Source of the DNA: Gammaproteobacteria bacterium
GTDB taxonomy: Bacteria > Pseudomonadota > Gammaproteobacteria > Steroidobacterales > Steroidobacteraceae
NCBI GenBank assembly: GCA_030039615.1
Contig: JASHVF010000291.1
Coordinates: 1 to 9,511 of the forward strand
Direction of reading: 5' to 3'
DNA: 9,511 nt
In this document: positions 1 to 5,769 of the stretch, piece after piece
Position numbering within the stretch: the stretch's first letter is position 1
Layout: every line of letters starts with the position of its first letter
Notes under the pieces: model-generated
Told to the model about the DNA's origin: nothing
Seen by the model: only the letters and a program-made list of their open reading frames with translations
Databases searched by the model: none
Program-made: the position numbers and the translations under genes

Positions 1-579
1 GAGAAGCTCGAGCGGCCGGAGATGCTGATCGGGCAGACCTACAAGATCAAGACGCCGATCTCCGATCACGCGATGTACGTGACCATCAACGACATCCTGC
101 TGAACGAGGGCACCGAATACGAGCAGCGCCGGCCGTTCGAGATCTTCATCAACTCGAAGAACCTCGATCACTACCAGTGGATCGTGGCGCTGACGCGCAT
201 CATCTCGGCGGTGTTCAGAAAGGGCGGCGACGTCACCTTCCTGGTGGATGAGCTCAAGGCCGTGTTCGACCCGCGCGGCGGCTACTGGCAGCCGGGCGGT
301 AAGTTCATGCCTTCGATCATCGCCGAGCTCGGCCACGTCATCGAGAAGCACCTGCAGGCCATCGGGCTGATGAGGAAGACCCAGCTCGATACGCACCAGC
401 AGAAGCTCGTCGACGAGAAGCGCGCCGAGTACGAGGCGCGCGCCAAGCAGACCGATGCCTTCGCCAAGACACATTTCCCGGAGGGGGCGCAGCTGTGCGC
501 CCGCTGCAGCACCGCGGCCGTCGTCATGATGGACGGCTGCATGACCTGCCTCAATTGCGGCGATTCCAAGTGTGGTTGA
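1..579 (+). CDS. nrdJ: Adenosylcobalamin-dependent (class II) ribonucleotide reductase, C-terminal part (5' truncated)
   Basis: This is the last 192 codons of a gene that enters from the left edge, open from base 1. The enzyme reduces ribonucleotides to deoxyribonucleotides in the cytoplasm, using adenosylcobalamin to make its radical. The visible part holds the end of the catalytic barrel (YKIKTPISDHAMYVTINDI, then EIFINSKNLDHYQW) and a charged helical linker. A cysteine-rich tail follows: a CxxC pair (codons at 496 and 505), cysteines at 538, 547 and 556, and a final C-x4-C pair (556 and 571) just before the stop. In class II enzymes a C-terminal cysteine pair passes electrons from thioredoxin to the active-site disulfide; the earlier cysteines may bind zinc. 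The active-site cysteines, the B12 site and any upstream riboswitch lie outside the window. A terminator follows 49 nt after the stop. The family call rests on remembered family motifs and the tail pattern. Confidence 0.9.
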   Translation, partial: EKLERPEMLIGQTYKIKTPISDHAMYVTINDILLNEGTEYEQRRPFEIFINSKNLDHYQWIVALTRIISAVFRKGGDVTFLVDELKAVFDPRGGYWQPGGKFMPSIIAELGHVIEKHLQAIGLMRKTQLDTHQQKLVDEKRAEYEARAKQTDAFAKTHFPEGAQLCARCSTAAVVMMDGCMTCLNCGDSKCG

Positions 580-628
580 GCGACTCCTCGAGAAACACCA
601 AGCTGACAGAGAAACACATTTGGTCCAC

Positions 629-659
629 GAGGCAGCCCTGAGCGGCTGCCTCTTTTTTT
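629..659 (+). terminator. Intrinsic terminator of nrdJ
   Basis: A perfect 9-bp stem, GAGGCAGCC (629-637) with GGCTGCCTC (644-652), encloses the 6-nt loop CTGAGC and is followed directly by seven T (653-659). It lies 49 nt after the nrdJ stop. The T-run is only on the 3' side for plus-strand transcripts, so it stops rightward transcription. Confidence 0.92.
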
Positions 660-668
660 AAGGCGGGC

Positions 669-695
669 AAAAAAAACCCCGCGAGGTGCGGGGTT
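669..695 (-). terminator. Intrinsic terminator for a leftward transcript
   Basis: Read on the minus strand, an 8-bp stem AACCCCGC (695-688) / GCGGGGTT (682-675) with loop ACCTC is followed by a run of U. The plus strand shows eight A at 669-676, two of which sit in the stem. Only minus-strand RNA gets the U-tract. It faces the nrdJ terminator with just 9 nt between them, so a minus-strand transcription unit should end here. Confidence 0.85.
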
Positions 696-948
696 GTCGG
701 TCGCTTGCTTGTGTGGAGGAGCGTCTTCTCGTTGTTATATCTGTGCGCGCTCGGTGTCCGGCTTGTCGCTCTTGTTCCGGACCCGGCCTTTCTTCGTAAA
801 TGCCCTGGCTCGCTTGCTTCCCGAAGGCGGCTGTCGAGCCGCTGATGGGTATATATGAGCAACACCCGTGCCAGGGGACGAAAGCTCTGAAGGGATGCGA
901 CATACTTCGACCGAGGTGCTGTACAAATGTGACGCAGCGCACGATCGG
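669..948 (-). ncRNA. Candidate structured small RNA (unrecognised) ending at the minus-strand terminator
   Basis: No convincing protein gene lies between the two terminators and the next plus-strand gene, yet a strong minus-strand terminator needs a transcript. Upstream of it are several inverted repeats: CCGA/TCGG with GTGC/GCAC inside (911-948); GCGGCT/AGCCGC with a 4-nt loop (827-842); an alternative GGCTCG/CGAGCC (807-812 with 835-840); and GTCCGG/CCGGAC (756-782). A pyrimidine-rich CTCCTCC lies just before the terminator hairpin. I see no signature of 6S RNA, tmRNA, SRP RNA, RNase P RNA or a tRNA. The right end is arbitrary, because no good minus-strand promoter was found. A 63-codon minus ORF opening with TTG (926-735) fits the same transcript; its last part is rich in Lys/Arg, but its first half lacks the local codon bias. 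The alternative is that this transcript is a small mRNA. Confidence 0.27.
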
Positions 949-1102
949 AGGGCTTATCCGGAGTTTTGACGGCGGTAATGGATCTCATGCGGGCCGCTCC
1001 GAATGGTGCGAAAAGACCAAAGTGTCAAGATATTCGACGCTTTTAGGAGGCTTCGGCTGGCCCCCGAGATCTTCGAGGAACCGCAAGTTGCTGAAATTAC
1101 GT
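949..1102. other. Intergenic stretch with no supported gene
   Basis: This continues the gene-poor region before the transglycosylase gene and looks more AT-rich than its surroundings. It holds an isolated perfect Shine-Dalgarno hexamer AGGAGG (1045-1050) with no ATG, GTG or TTG at usable spacing. On the minus strand it holds a perfect -35 hexamer TTGACA (1028-1023) with no matching -10 at 16-18 nt. An open frame from 800 to 1129 on the plus strand lacks the codon bias of real genes here. I see nothing else to name. Confidence 0.5.
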
Positions 1103-1125
1103 GATAATTCGATGTCATTTGGGGT
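1103..1125 (+). promoter_or_regulatory. Probable -10 box and ribosome binding site of the transglycosylase gene
   Basis: GATAAT (1103-1108) matches the sigma-70 -10 consensus at five of six positions and would start RNA near 1115. GGGGT (1121-1125) lies 4 nt before the ATG at 1130 and is a plausible G-rich Shine-Dalgarno. No recognisable -35 sits 16-18 nt upstream, so the promoter call is moderate. Confidence 0.45.
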
Positions 1126-1129
1126 GTAA

Positions 1130-3127
1130 ATGAGGCCGACACCCCCTAAAGCAGGCCCTCACGCGCGGGCGGTCCTGCTGCTCGCCGCCATCGGGCTCTT
1201 CGCGGCCGTGCCCGGCTTCGCAAATCCGGACGCGATGCCACGGCCGGCGGCGCTCGAGCCCGACGTGCAGTTCTGGATCCGCGTGTACACGCAGGCCGAC
1301 ACGAACTCGGGGTTCCTCCACGACCAGTACAACCTCGCCGTCGTGTACGAGACGGTGCACTTCGCGCCCGACTCCTCGCAGAGTGCGCGCGAGCGCGACG
1401 TCGACGCGCGGCGCGAACGCATCGCCGCGGCGCTGCGTCGCATCGCCGCCGCCGGTGACAACCCGCTGTCGCCGGAGGATGAGCGCATCAAGGATCTGTG
1501 GGGCGCGGCCGCCACCCCGTCACGCCTGCGCGAGGCGGTGGACGACATCCGCTTCCAGCTCGGTCAGGCGGACCGCTTTCGCGCCGGTCTGATCCGCTCG
1601 GGCGCGTGGGAAACCCACATCGCCGAGACGCTCGCCAACCGCGGGCTCCCGGCCGAGCTCGCGGTGCTGCCGCACGTCGAGTCCTCGTTCAACCCGGCGG
1701 CCTACTCCAAGGTCGGCGCGGCGGGCATGTGGCAGTTCATGCGCTCGACCGGCCGGCGCTACATGCGCATCGACAGCTCGGTCGACGACCGCCTCGACCC
1801 GTTCCGCTCCACCGAGGCGGCGGCGCAGCTGCTCGGCTACAACTACCGCGTGCTCGGCACCTGGCCGCTGGCGCTCACCGCCTGGAACCACGGCACCGCC
1901 GGGATGCTGCGCGCCAAGGAGCAGCTCGGCACGGACGACATCGTCACGATCCTGCGCCGCTACAACAGCCGCACCTTCGGCTTCGCCTCGCGCAATTTCT
2001 ACGTGTCGTTCCTCGCCGCGCTGGACATCGACCACAACCCCGAGAAGTACTTCGGCGAGGTGCAGAAGCAGAGCGAGGCGAAGTTCCAGGTGGTGCCGGT
2101 ACCGGGCTACGTGTCGATGGCGACGCTCGAGCACGTGCTCGACGTGCGGGCCGACACGCTGCGCGCGCTCAATCCGGCGCTGCTGCGTCCGGTATGGGAC
2201 GGTCAGCTGCGGGTGCCGCGCGACTATCACCTGCGCCTGCCGCTCGACGGCGAGCAGTGGACCCCGGAGCTGCTCGCGCACCAGCTGAACCCGCACGAGC
2301 TGTACGCCGGGCAGCCGCAGCCCAAGCGCTACAAGGTGCAGGACGGCGATACGCTCGCCAGGCTCGCCGACCGCTACGGCGTGCCGATCGAGACGCTGGC
2401 GCGCATGAACCGTCTGCGCGTCAGCGCGGCGCTCAAGGTCGGCCGCACCATCAACCTGCCGGAGGGCGCGACGCAGCAGCTCGCGGCGAGCACCGGCGTC
2501 GCCCCGGCCGGCGGCGCGGCGGAGACGGGCGGCGTGCCGGCGGCGGTCGCACAACGCGAGAGCGCCGAAGATGCGGCCGCGATCGCCACCATCACCGTGG
2601 TCGCGAGCCGCGAGCAGCCGGTGTCGGCGGCGCAGGCCGAGGCTTTGAGCCCCGCGCTCGGGCCGGCGGCCGAGCCGCAGCACGACGCCGACCCGACCGA
2701 CTACAGCGTGGCGGCGGACGACAGCATCCGCGTGGCCGCCGAAGAGAATCTCGGCTACTACGCCGACTGGCTCGAGGTGAGCGCGCAGCACCTGCGCGAT
2801 CTCAATCACATGAGCGCCAGGAAGCCGGTGTTGGTCGGGCGCCGCCTCAAGCTCGATTTCCACAAGGTGGCGCACGACGCCTTCGAGCAGAAGCGGCGCG
2901 ACTTCCATCAGCAGCTGCAGGCGGCGTACTTCGCCGCGCACCGCATCTCCGGCACCGAGATTTACATAGCGCGTTCCGGCGACTCGCTCTGGACCGTGAC
3001 CAAGCGCGCCAAACAGCTGCCCGAGTGGCTGCTGGTGCAGTACAACCCCGACGTCGATTTCAGCGAGCTGCGCCCCGGTACGCAGATCGTGATTCCGCGC
3101 GTCGAAGAGGTCGGCAGCGCCGGATGA
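1130..3127 (+). CDS. Exported MltD-like lytic murein transglycosylase with LysM repeats
   Basis: A 665-residue protein predicted to cut the glycan strands of peptidoglycan in the periplasm, forming 1,6-anhydromuramic ends. Residues 1-31 form a signal peptide, with a basic start, a hydrophobic core and an AVPGFA end; there is no lipobox cysteine, unlike E. coli MltD. The SLT (family 1) domain spans about 160-300. The catalytic acid is E184 in HVESSFNP, followed by GAAGMWQF. The later motif reads AWNHGTAGM where the family usually has AYNxGxGR. LysM-type wall-binding modules follow at about 400-446 (KRYKVQDGDTLARLADRYGV), a divergent one at 524-572, and 610-656 (GDSLWTV). An Ala/Gly/Glu-rich linker joins the first two. 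The start is supported by the signal peptide and the G-rich RBS. An L,D-transpeptidase gene follows within 85 nt, which fits wall remodelling. Domain calls are strong; the exact subfamily, and hence the symbol mltD, is left open. Confidence 0.88.
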   Translation: MRPTPPKAGPHARAVLLLAAIGLFAAVPGFANPDAMPRPAALEPDVQFWIRVYTQADTNSGFLHDQYNLAVVYETVHFAPDSSQSARERDVDARRERIAAALRRIAAAGDNPLSPEDERIKDLWGAAATPSRLREAVDDIRFQLGQADRFRAGLIRSGAWETHIAETLANRGLPAELAVLPHVESSFNPAAYSKVGAAGMWQFMRSTGRRYMRIDSSVDDRLDPFRSTEAAAQLLGYNYRVLGTWPLALTAWNHGTAGMLRAKEQLGTDDIVTILRRYNSRTFGFASRNFYVSFLAALDIDHNPEKYFGEVQKQSEAKFQVVPVPGYVSMATLEHVLDVRADTLRALNPALLRPVWDGQLRVPRDYHLRLPLDGEQWTPELLAHQLNPHELYAGQPQPKRYKVQDGDTLARLADRYGVPIETLARMNRLRVSAALKVGRTINLPEGATQQLAASTGVAPAGGAAETGGVPAAVAQRESAEDAAAIATITVVASREQPVSAAQAEALSPALGPAAEPQHDADPTDYSVAADDSIRVAAEENLGYYADWLEVSAQHLRDLNHMSARKPVLVGRRLKLDFHKVAHDAFEQKRRDFHQQLQAAYFAAHRISGTEIYIARSGDSLWTVTKRAKQLPEWLLVQYNPDVDFSELRPGTQIVIPRVEEVGSAG

Positions 3128-3168
3128 AGGGTGTGATCCAGGTACATGGTCCGGATCAGGTCGCCCGC

Positions 3169-3174
3169 TATAAT
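3169..3174 (+). promoter_or_regulatory. Perfect TATAAT -10 box upstream of the L,D-transpeptidase gene
   Basis: TATAAT (3169-3174) lies in the gap after the transglycosylase gene and would start RNA near 3181, about 30 nt before the ATG at 3212. It argues against the upstream in-frame ATG at 3146, which lies before the box. No clear -35 sits at 16-18 nt, so the strength is unknown. The perfect hexamer stands out in such GC-rich sequence. Confidence 0.6.
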
Positions 3175-3211
3175 CGGCTTCACTTGCGTGGCGGATGATC
3201 CCTGGAATCTC

Positions 3212-3760
3212 ATGATTGTCAGGAACTTGGCGGCAACCCTGGTGCTGGCCGGCGCGGCGATGGCCGCGCACGGTGACGCGCTTTCGGTAGCCGAGGGGAG
3301 CAGCCAGCAGACGTCGCTCACCAGCGACACGCTGCCCGCGGTGGATCGCATCGTGGTGAAGAAGACCGAGCGGCGCATGTACCTCATGCATGGCGGCAAC
3401 GTGGTGCGCTCCTACCACGTCGCGCTCGGGCTCTCGCCGACCGGACAGAAGGAGCGCGAAGGCGACTTCCGCACTCCCGAGGGCAGCTATCACCTCGACG
3501 TGCGCAACCCGCGCAGCGACTACTTCCTCTCGATCAAGGTGTCCTATCCCAACGAAACGGACACGAAGCGTGCACGCGCCCGGCACTGGGACACCGGCGG
3601 CTCGATCATGATCCACGGGCTGCCCAACCTCATGAAGCACGATCCGGACTACTACCTGAACCACGACTGGACCGACGGCTGCATCGCCGTATCCAACGCG
3701 GACATGGTGGAGATCTGGATGCTGGTTCCGGACTCGATACCCATCGACATCGATCCCTGA
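3212..3760 (+). CDS. Exported L,D-transpeptidase (YkuD domain, YafK/ErfK type)
   Basis: A 182-residue periplasmic enzyme predicted to form or exchange L,D bonds on meso-diaminopimelate in peptidoglycan stems, or to join or release wall-bound proteins. The chosen ATG gives a clean signal peptide (MIVRNLAATLVLAGAAMA). An in-frame ATG at 3146 would put 22 residues before it and lies upstream of the -10 box, so I rejected it. The YkuD domain covers about 45-182. It starts with VDRIVVKKTERRMYL, then has IMIHGLPN (H135) and DWTDGCIAVSN with the catalytic cysteine C157. The TDGC form, in place of SHGC, is typical of the YafK-like branch. The length suits a single-domain enzyme without its own wall-binding module. 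It follows the transglycosylase gene by 84 nt in the same direction and may share read-through transcription. Function is inferred from the motifs; crosslinking versus lipoprotein-related activity cannot be told here. Confidence 0.9.
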   Translation: MIVRNLAATLVLAGAAMAAHGDALSVAEGSSQQTSLTSDTLPAVDRIVVKKTERRMYLMHGGNVVRSYHVALGLSPTGQKEREGDFRTPEGSYHLDVRNPRSDYFLSIKVSYPNETDTKRARARHWDTGGSIMIHGLPNLMKHDPDYYLNHDWTDGCIAVSNADMVEIWMLVPDSIPIDIDP

Positions 3761-3776
3761 CAGGCCGGCAGCGGCA

Positions 3777-3796
3777 GCGTCCCGTGCACGGGGCGC
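3777..3796. repeat. Inverted repeat between the L,D-transpeptidase gene and ppnN
   Basis: CCCGTGCACGGG (3781-3792) is a perfect 12-bp palindrome. It extends to GCGT/GCGC on the flanks with one G-T pair, giving ten potential pairs. It begins 17 nt after the transpeptidase stop and has no T-run, so it is either a weak or Rho-assisted 3' end hairpin, or an operator-like site upstream of ppnN. Confidence 0.45.
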
Positions 3797-3831
3797 TCGC
3801 GGCACCTCGCCGGGCGCACCGCCACCCGACA

Positions 3832-3837
3832 TAACAT
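3832..3837 (+). promoter_or_regulatory. -10-like hexamer placed for a leaderless ppnN transcript
   Basis: TAACAT (3832-3837) fits TANNNT and ends 7 nt before the GTG start at 3845. No Shine-Dalgarno lies in between (TCCCACC). Transcription from this box would begin at or next to the start codon. No -35 match is visible upstream. Confidence 0.4.
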
Positions 3838-3844
3838 TCCCACC

Positions 3845-5224
3845 GTGGCCAGCAACACCTCAGAATTCGTCGACGCACGCGTCGGCCCGCGCGGCAGTCT
3901 CGAGAACCTCTCGCAGTCGGAGATCGACAAGCTGCTGGATGCCGGGCAGGCGGGTCTGTACCCGCTGTTTCGCCGCTGCGCGCTCGCGGTGCTCAACTCC
4001 GGCGCGCGCACCGATAACGCCAAGGAGATCTTCGACCGCTACCGTGACTTCGACATCCGCATCGTGCGCCACGCCTGGGGCGTGAAGCTCGAGATGCGCA
4101 ACGCCCCGGCGTCCGCCTTCGTCGACGGGCAGATGATCCGCGGCATCAAGGAGCACCTGTTCGCGGTGCTGCGCGACGTGGTGTTCACCTCCAACGAGAT
4201 TCTCTCGAGCGGGCGCTTCGACCTGGGCGACCCCGCCTCGATCACCAACGCCGTGTTCCACGTGCTGCGCAACGCCCGCATCCTCGATTACAAGGCGCGG
4301 CCGAACCTGGTGGTGTGCTGGGGCGGCCACTCGATCACGCGCGAGGAGTACCAGTACACCAAGGACGTCGGCTACGAGCTCGGCCTGCGCGCGCTCGACG
4401 TCTGCACCGGCTGCGGCCCGGGCGCCATGAAGGGCCCGATGAAGGGCGCGACCATCGGTCACGCCAAGCAGCGCATCGAGGGCAGCCGCTACATCGGCAT
4501 CACCGAGCCCGGGATCATCGCCGCCGAGCCGCCCAATGCGATCGTCACGCAGCTGGCGATCATGCCGGACATCGAGAAGCGCCTCGAGGCGTTCGTACGG
4601 CTGGCGCACGGCATCGTGGTGTTCCCGGGCGGCGCCGGCACCGCGGAGGAGATCCTCTACCTCGCGGGCACACTGCTCGAGCCGGCGAACCGCGAGCAGC
4701 CGTTCCCGGTGGTACTCACCGGGCCAAAGGACAGCGCGCCGTACTTCGAGCACATCTGCCGCTTCATCGGCGGCACGCTCGGGCCGGAGGTGCTCGAGCG
4801 CCTCGCGGTCATCATCGACGACCCGCCGGAAGTCGGCCGGCGCATGGTGCAGGGCGCGCAGACCGTGCGCGAGTTCCGCCGCAAGCGCAACGACTCCTAC
4901 AACTTCAACTGGCTGCTGCAGGTGCCGGCCGAGTTTCAGCGCCCGTTCGAGGTGACCCACGCCTCGATGCGCGCGCTGGACCTGAGGCGCGACCAGCCGG
5001 TACATCAGCTGGCCGCCAACCTGCGGCGCGTCTTCTCCGGCGTCGTGACCGGGAACGTCAAGGACTTCGGTATCCAGGCGGTCGAGCGCTTCGGTCCCTA
5101 TGAGCTCGCCGGCGACCCCGGCGTCATGCGGCTGCTGGATGAGCTCCTGAGCGCCTTCGTCGCGCAGAAGCGCATGCGCCTGCCGGGCAGCGCCTACCGG
5201 CCGGTCTACCACCTGGTAGCCTGA
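3845..5224 (+). CDS. ppnN: Pyrimidine/purine-5'-nucleotide nucleosidase (LOG family)
   Basis: A 459-residue cytoplasmic enzyme that splits the N-glycosidic bond of nucleoside 5'-monophosphates, giving a free base and ribose 5-phosphate. In E. coli PpnN (formerly YgdH) is activated by (p)ppGpp and tunes nucleotide pools under stress. The protein follows E. coli PpnN from end to end as I recall it: LYPLFRRCALAVLNSG near the N terminus, NLVVCWGGHSI, CTGCGPGAM, ITEPGIIAAEPPN, IMPDIEKRLEAFVR, the LOG motif PGGAGTAEE (261-269), the C-terminal FSGVVTGNVKDFGI, and KRMRLPGSAYRPVYHL at the end. Length is close to the usual 454. The start is GTG; no better ATG lies upstream, and the N-terminal conserved block begins within 25 residues of it. 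No RBS is seen, but a -10-like box sits 7 nt upstream. It stands apart from its neighbours, with its own intergenic gaps. Family assignment is firm. Confidence 0.95.
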   Translation: MASNTSEFVDARVGPRGSLENLSQSEIDKLLDAGQAGLYPLFRRCALAVLNSGARTDNAKEIFDRYRDFDIRIVRHAWGVKLEMRNAPASAFVDGQMIRGIKEHLFAVLRDVVFTSNEILSSGRFDLGDPASITNAVFHVLRNARILDYKARPNLVVCWGGHSITREEYQYTKDVGYELGLRALDVCTGCGPGAMKGPMKGATIGHAKQRIEGSRYIGITEPGIIAAEPPNAIVTQLAIMPDIEKRLEAFVRLAHGIVVFPGGAGTAEEILYLAGTLLEPANREQPFPVVLTGPKDSAPYFEHICRFIGGTLGPEVLERLAVIIDDPPEVGRRMVQGAQTVREFRRKRNDSYNFNWLLQVPAEFQRPFEVTHASMRALDLRRDQPVHQLAANLRRVFSGVVTGNVKDFGIQAVERFGPYELAGDPGVMRLLDELLSAFVAQKRMRLPGSAYRPVYHLVA

Positions 5225-5236
5225 GCGCCGCGGCGC
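5225..5236. repeat. GC palindrome directly after the ppnN stop
   Basis: GCGCCGCGGCGC is a perfect 12-bp palindrome starting at the base after the TGA. It could form a hairpin at the ppnN mRNA 3' end but has no T-run. The rest of the gap to 5449 holds a TGCGC/GCGCA hairpin (5270-5282), a near-palindrome around GTTACATAAC (about 5288-5297) and a T-run (5315-5320) too far from a strong stem to be a clear terminator. Confidence 0.35.
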
Positions 5237-5439
5237 CGGCGGCCCGCTGTTGCGCTCACGACCCCGGTCTGCGCAGCGCGCAGCGCCGTTACATAACGCT
5301 CTGCCGGGCGCACATTTTTTCCAGAGCGTACGAGAGCTGTGTCATAGCAGTAAGCAGCGCGCGGCGCGCTTCCGTTTGCCTGTGAACCAGTTCCTGCGCC
5401 CGCAGGACGAAGGCCGTACGCTCGCCTTCAAGAGTATGC

Positions 5440-5444
5440 AGGAG
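5440..5444 (+). promoter_or_regulatory. Strong Shine-Dalgarno fixing the start of the 88-residue ORF
   Basis: AGGAG (5440-5444) ends 5 nt before the ATG at 5450. It is the clearest ribosome binding site in the window and supports translation of this small gene from that ATG. Confidence 0.7.
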
Positions 5445-5449
5445 CTTCC

Positions 5450-5716
5450 ATGAGCTCATCCAACAGGAGCAGGGACGAAGCCGGCGCGGCACACGAGCCG
5501 CCGGCGCAGCAGGGCGGCAGTCCCACGGGAGGCGCCGACGCATACGCCACGTGGCTCGACCGCATGCAGCGCGCACGTGCGCGGCAGGCGGCGATCACGC
5601 GCAACCTCTACACCTGGTCGAACTACAAGAGCTGGGCCGACCAGGTGCGCGATTCCTGGCAGGGCGGCGATGGCCTGAAGACCACGGCCCCCCCGCCAAA
5701 GACCCCGAAGAAATAA
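5450..5716 (+). CDS. Small hypothetical basic protein (88 residues)
   Basis: I do not recognise this protein. It is supported by a strong AGGAG site, a codon bias like its neighbours and a clean stop (TAA) before the next gene. Residues 1-30 are polar and Gly/Ser/Glu-rich and probably disordered. Residues about 32-72 (beginning YATWLDRMQRARARQ) are rich in Arg, Trp and Tyr and probably helical. The end is Pro/Lys-rich (TAPPPKTPKK). There is no signal peptide or membrane segment, so it is probably cytoplasmic, and the positive charge would suit nucleic-acid or partner-protein contact. It converges on the parA-like gene, 53 nt away; a functional link is possible but unproven. Confidence 0.75.
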   Translation: MSSSNRSRDEAGAAHEPPAQQGGSPTGGADAYATWLDRMQRARARQAAITRNLYTWSNYKSWADQVRDSWQGGDGLKTTAPPPKTPKK

Positions 5717-5729
5717 GCCGCAGATCTCC

Positions 5730-5744
5730 GGGCGCCGCGCGCCC
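5730..5744. terminator. Weak hairpin between the convergent small ORF and parA-like gene
   Basis: GGGCGC (5730-5735) and GCGCCC (5739-5744) form a 6-bp GC stem with a 3-nt loop, inside the 53-nt gap between two convergent genes. There is no T-run in either direction, so it could at most be a weak shared 3' end structure. Confidence 0.25.
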
Positions 5745-5769
5745 TCCCCTGAAAGCCCGAGCGCGCTCC

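Noticed and set aside
800..1129. Plus-strand 109-codon frame before the transglycosylase gene
   Set aside because: No RBS, many AT-ending codons, no motif; it crosses the inverted repeats and the promoter region.
696..1129. Known RNA genes (tRNA, tmRNA, 6S, SRP, RNase P) or a cobalamin riboswitch
   Set aside because: I looked for T-loop, SRP core, RNase P and tmRNA end motifs and for a B12 box on both strands and found none. A riboswitch for nrdJ would lie before its 5' end, outside the window.
3124..3198. 24-codon frame overlapping the transglycosylase stop (ATGA) and ending 13 nt before the transpeptidase start
   Set aside because: It could be a coupling peptide, but it lacks a Shine-Dalgarno and contains the TATAAT box, so the sequence is better explained as a promoter region.
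3146..3211. Upstream in-frame start for the L,D-transpeptidase
   Set aside because: It would place 22 residues before a clean signal peptide and lies upstream of the -10 box, so it would not be on that transcript.
1520..3832. Very long open frame on the minus strand across the two wall genes
   Set aside because: It is a GC-rich antisense shadow of two genes with clear domains; its translation is Arg/Val/Ala/Gly-rich with no recognisable motif, and it crosses both gene boundaries.
3860..5212. 450-codon minus-strand frame antisense to ppnN
   Set aside because: It mirrors ppnN, whose motifs fit E. coli PpnN from end to end; the antisense product has no recognisable features.
5289..5456. Minus-strand 55-codon frame with a helical-looking product before the 88-residue ORF
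   Set aside because: It lies over the RBS and start of the plus-strand gene, has no RBS of its own, and only about two thirds of its codons end in G/C, well below the real genes.
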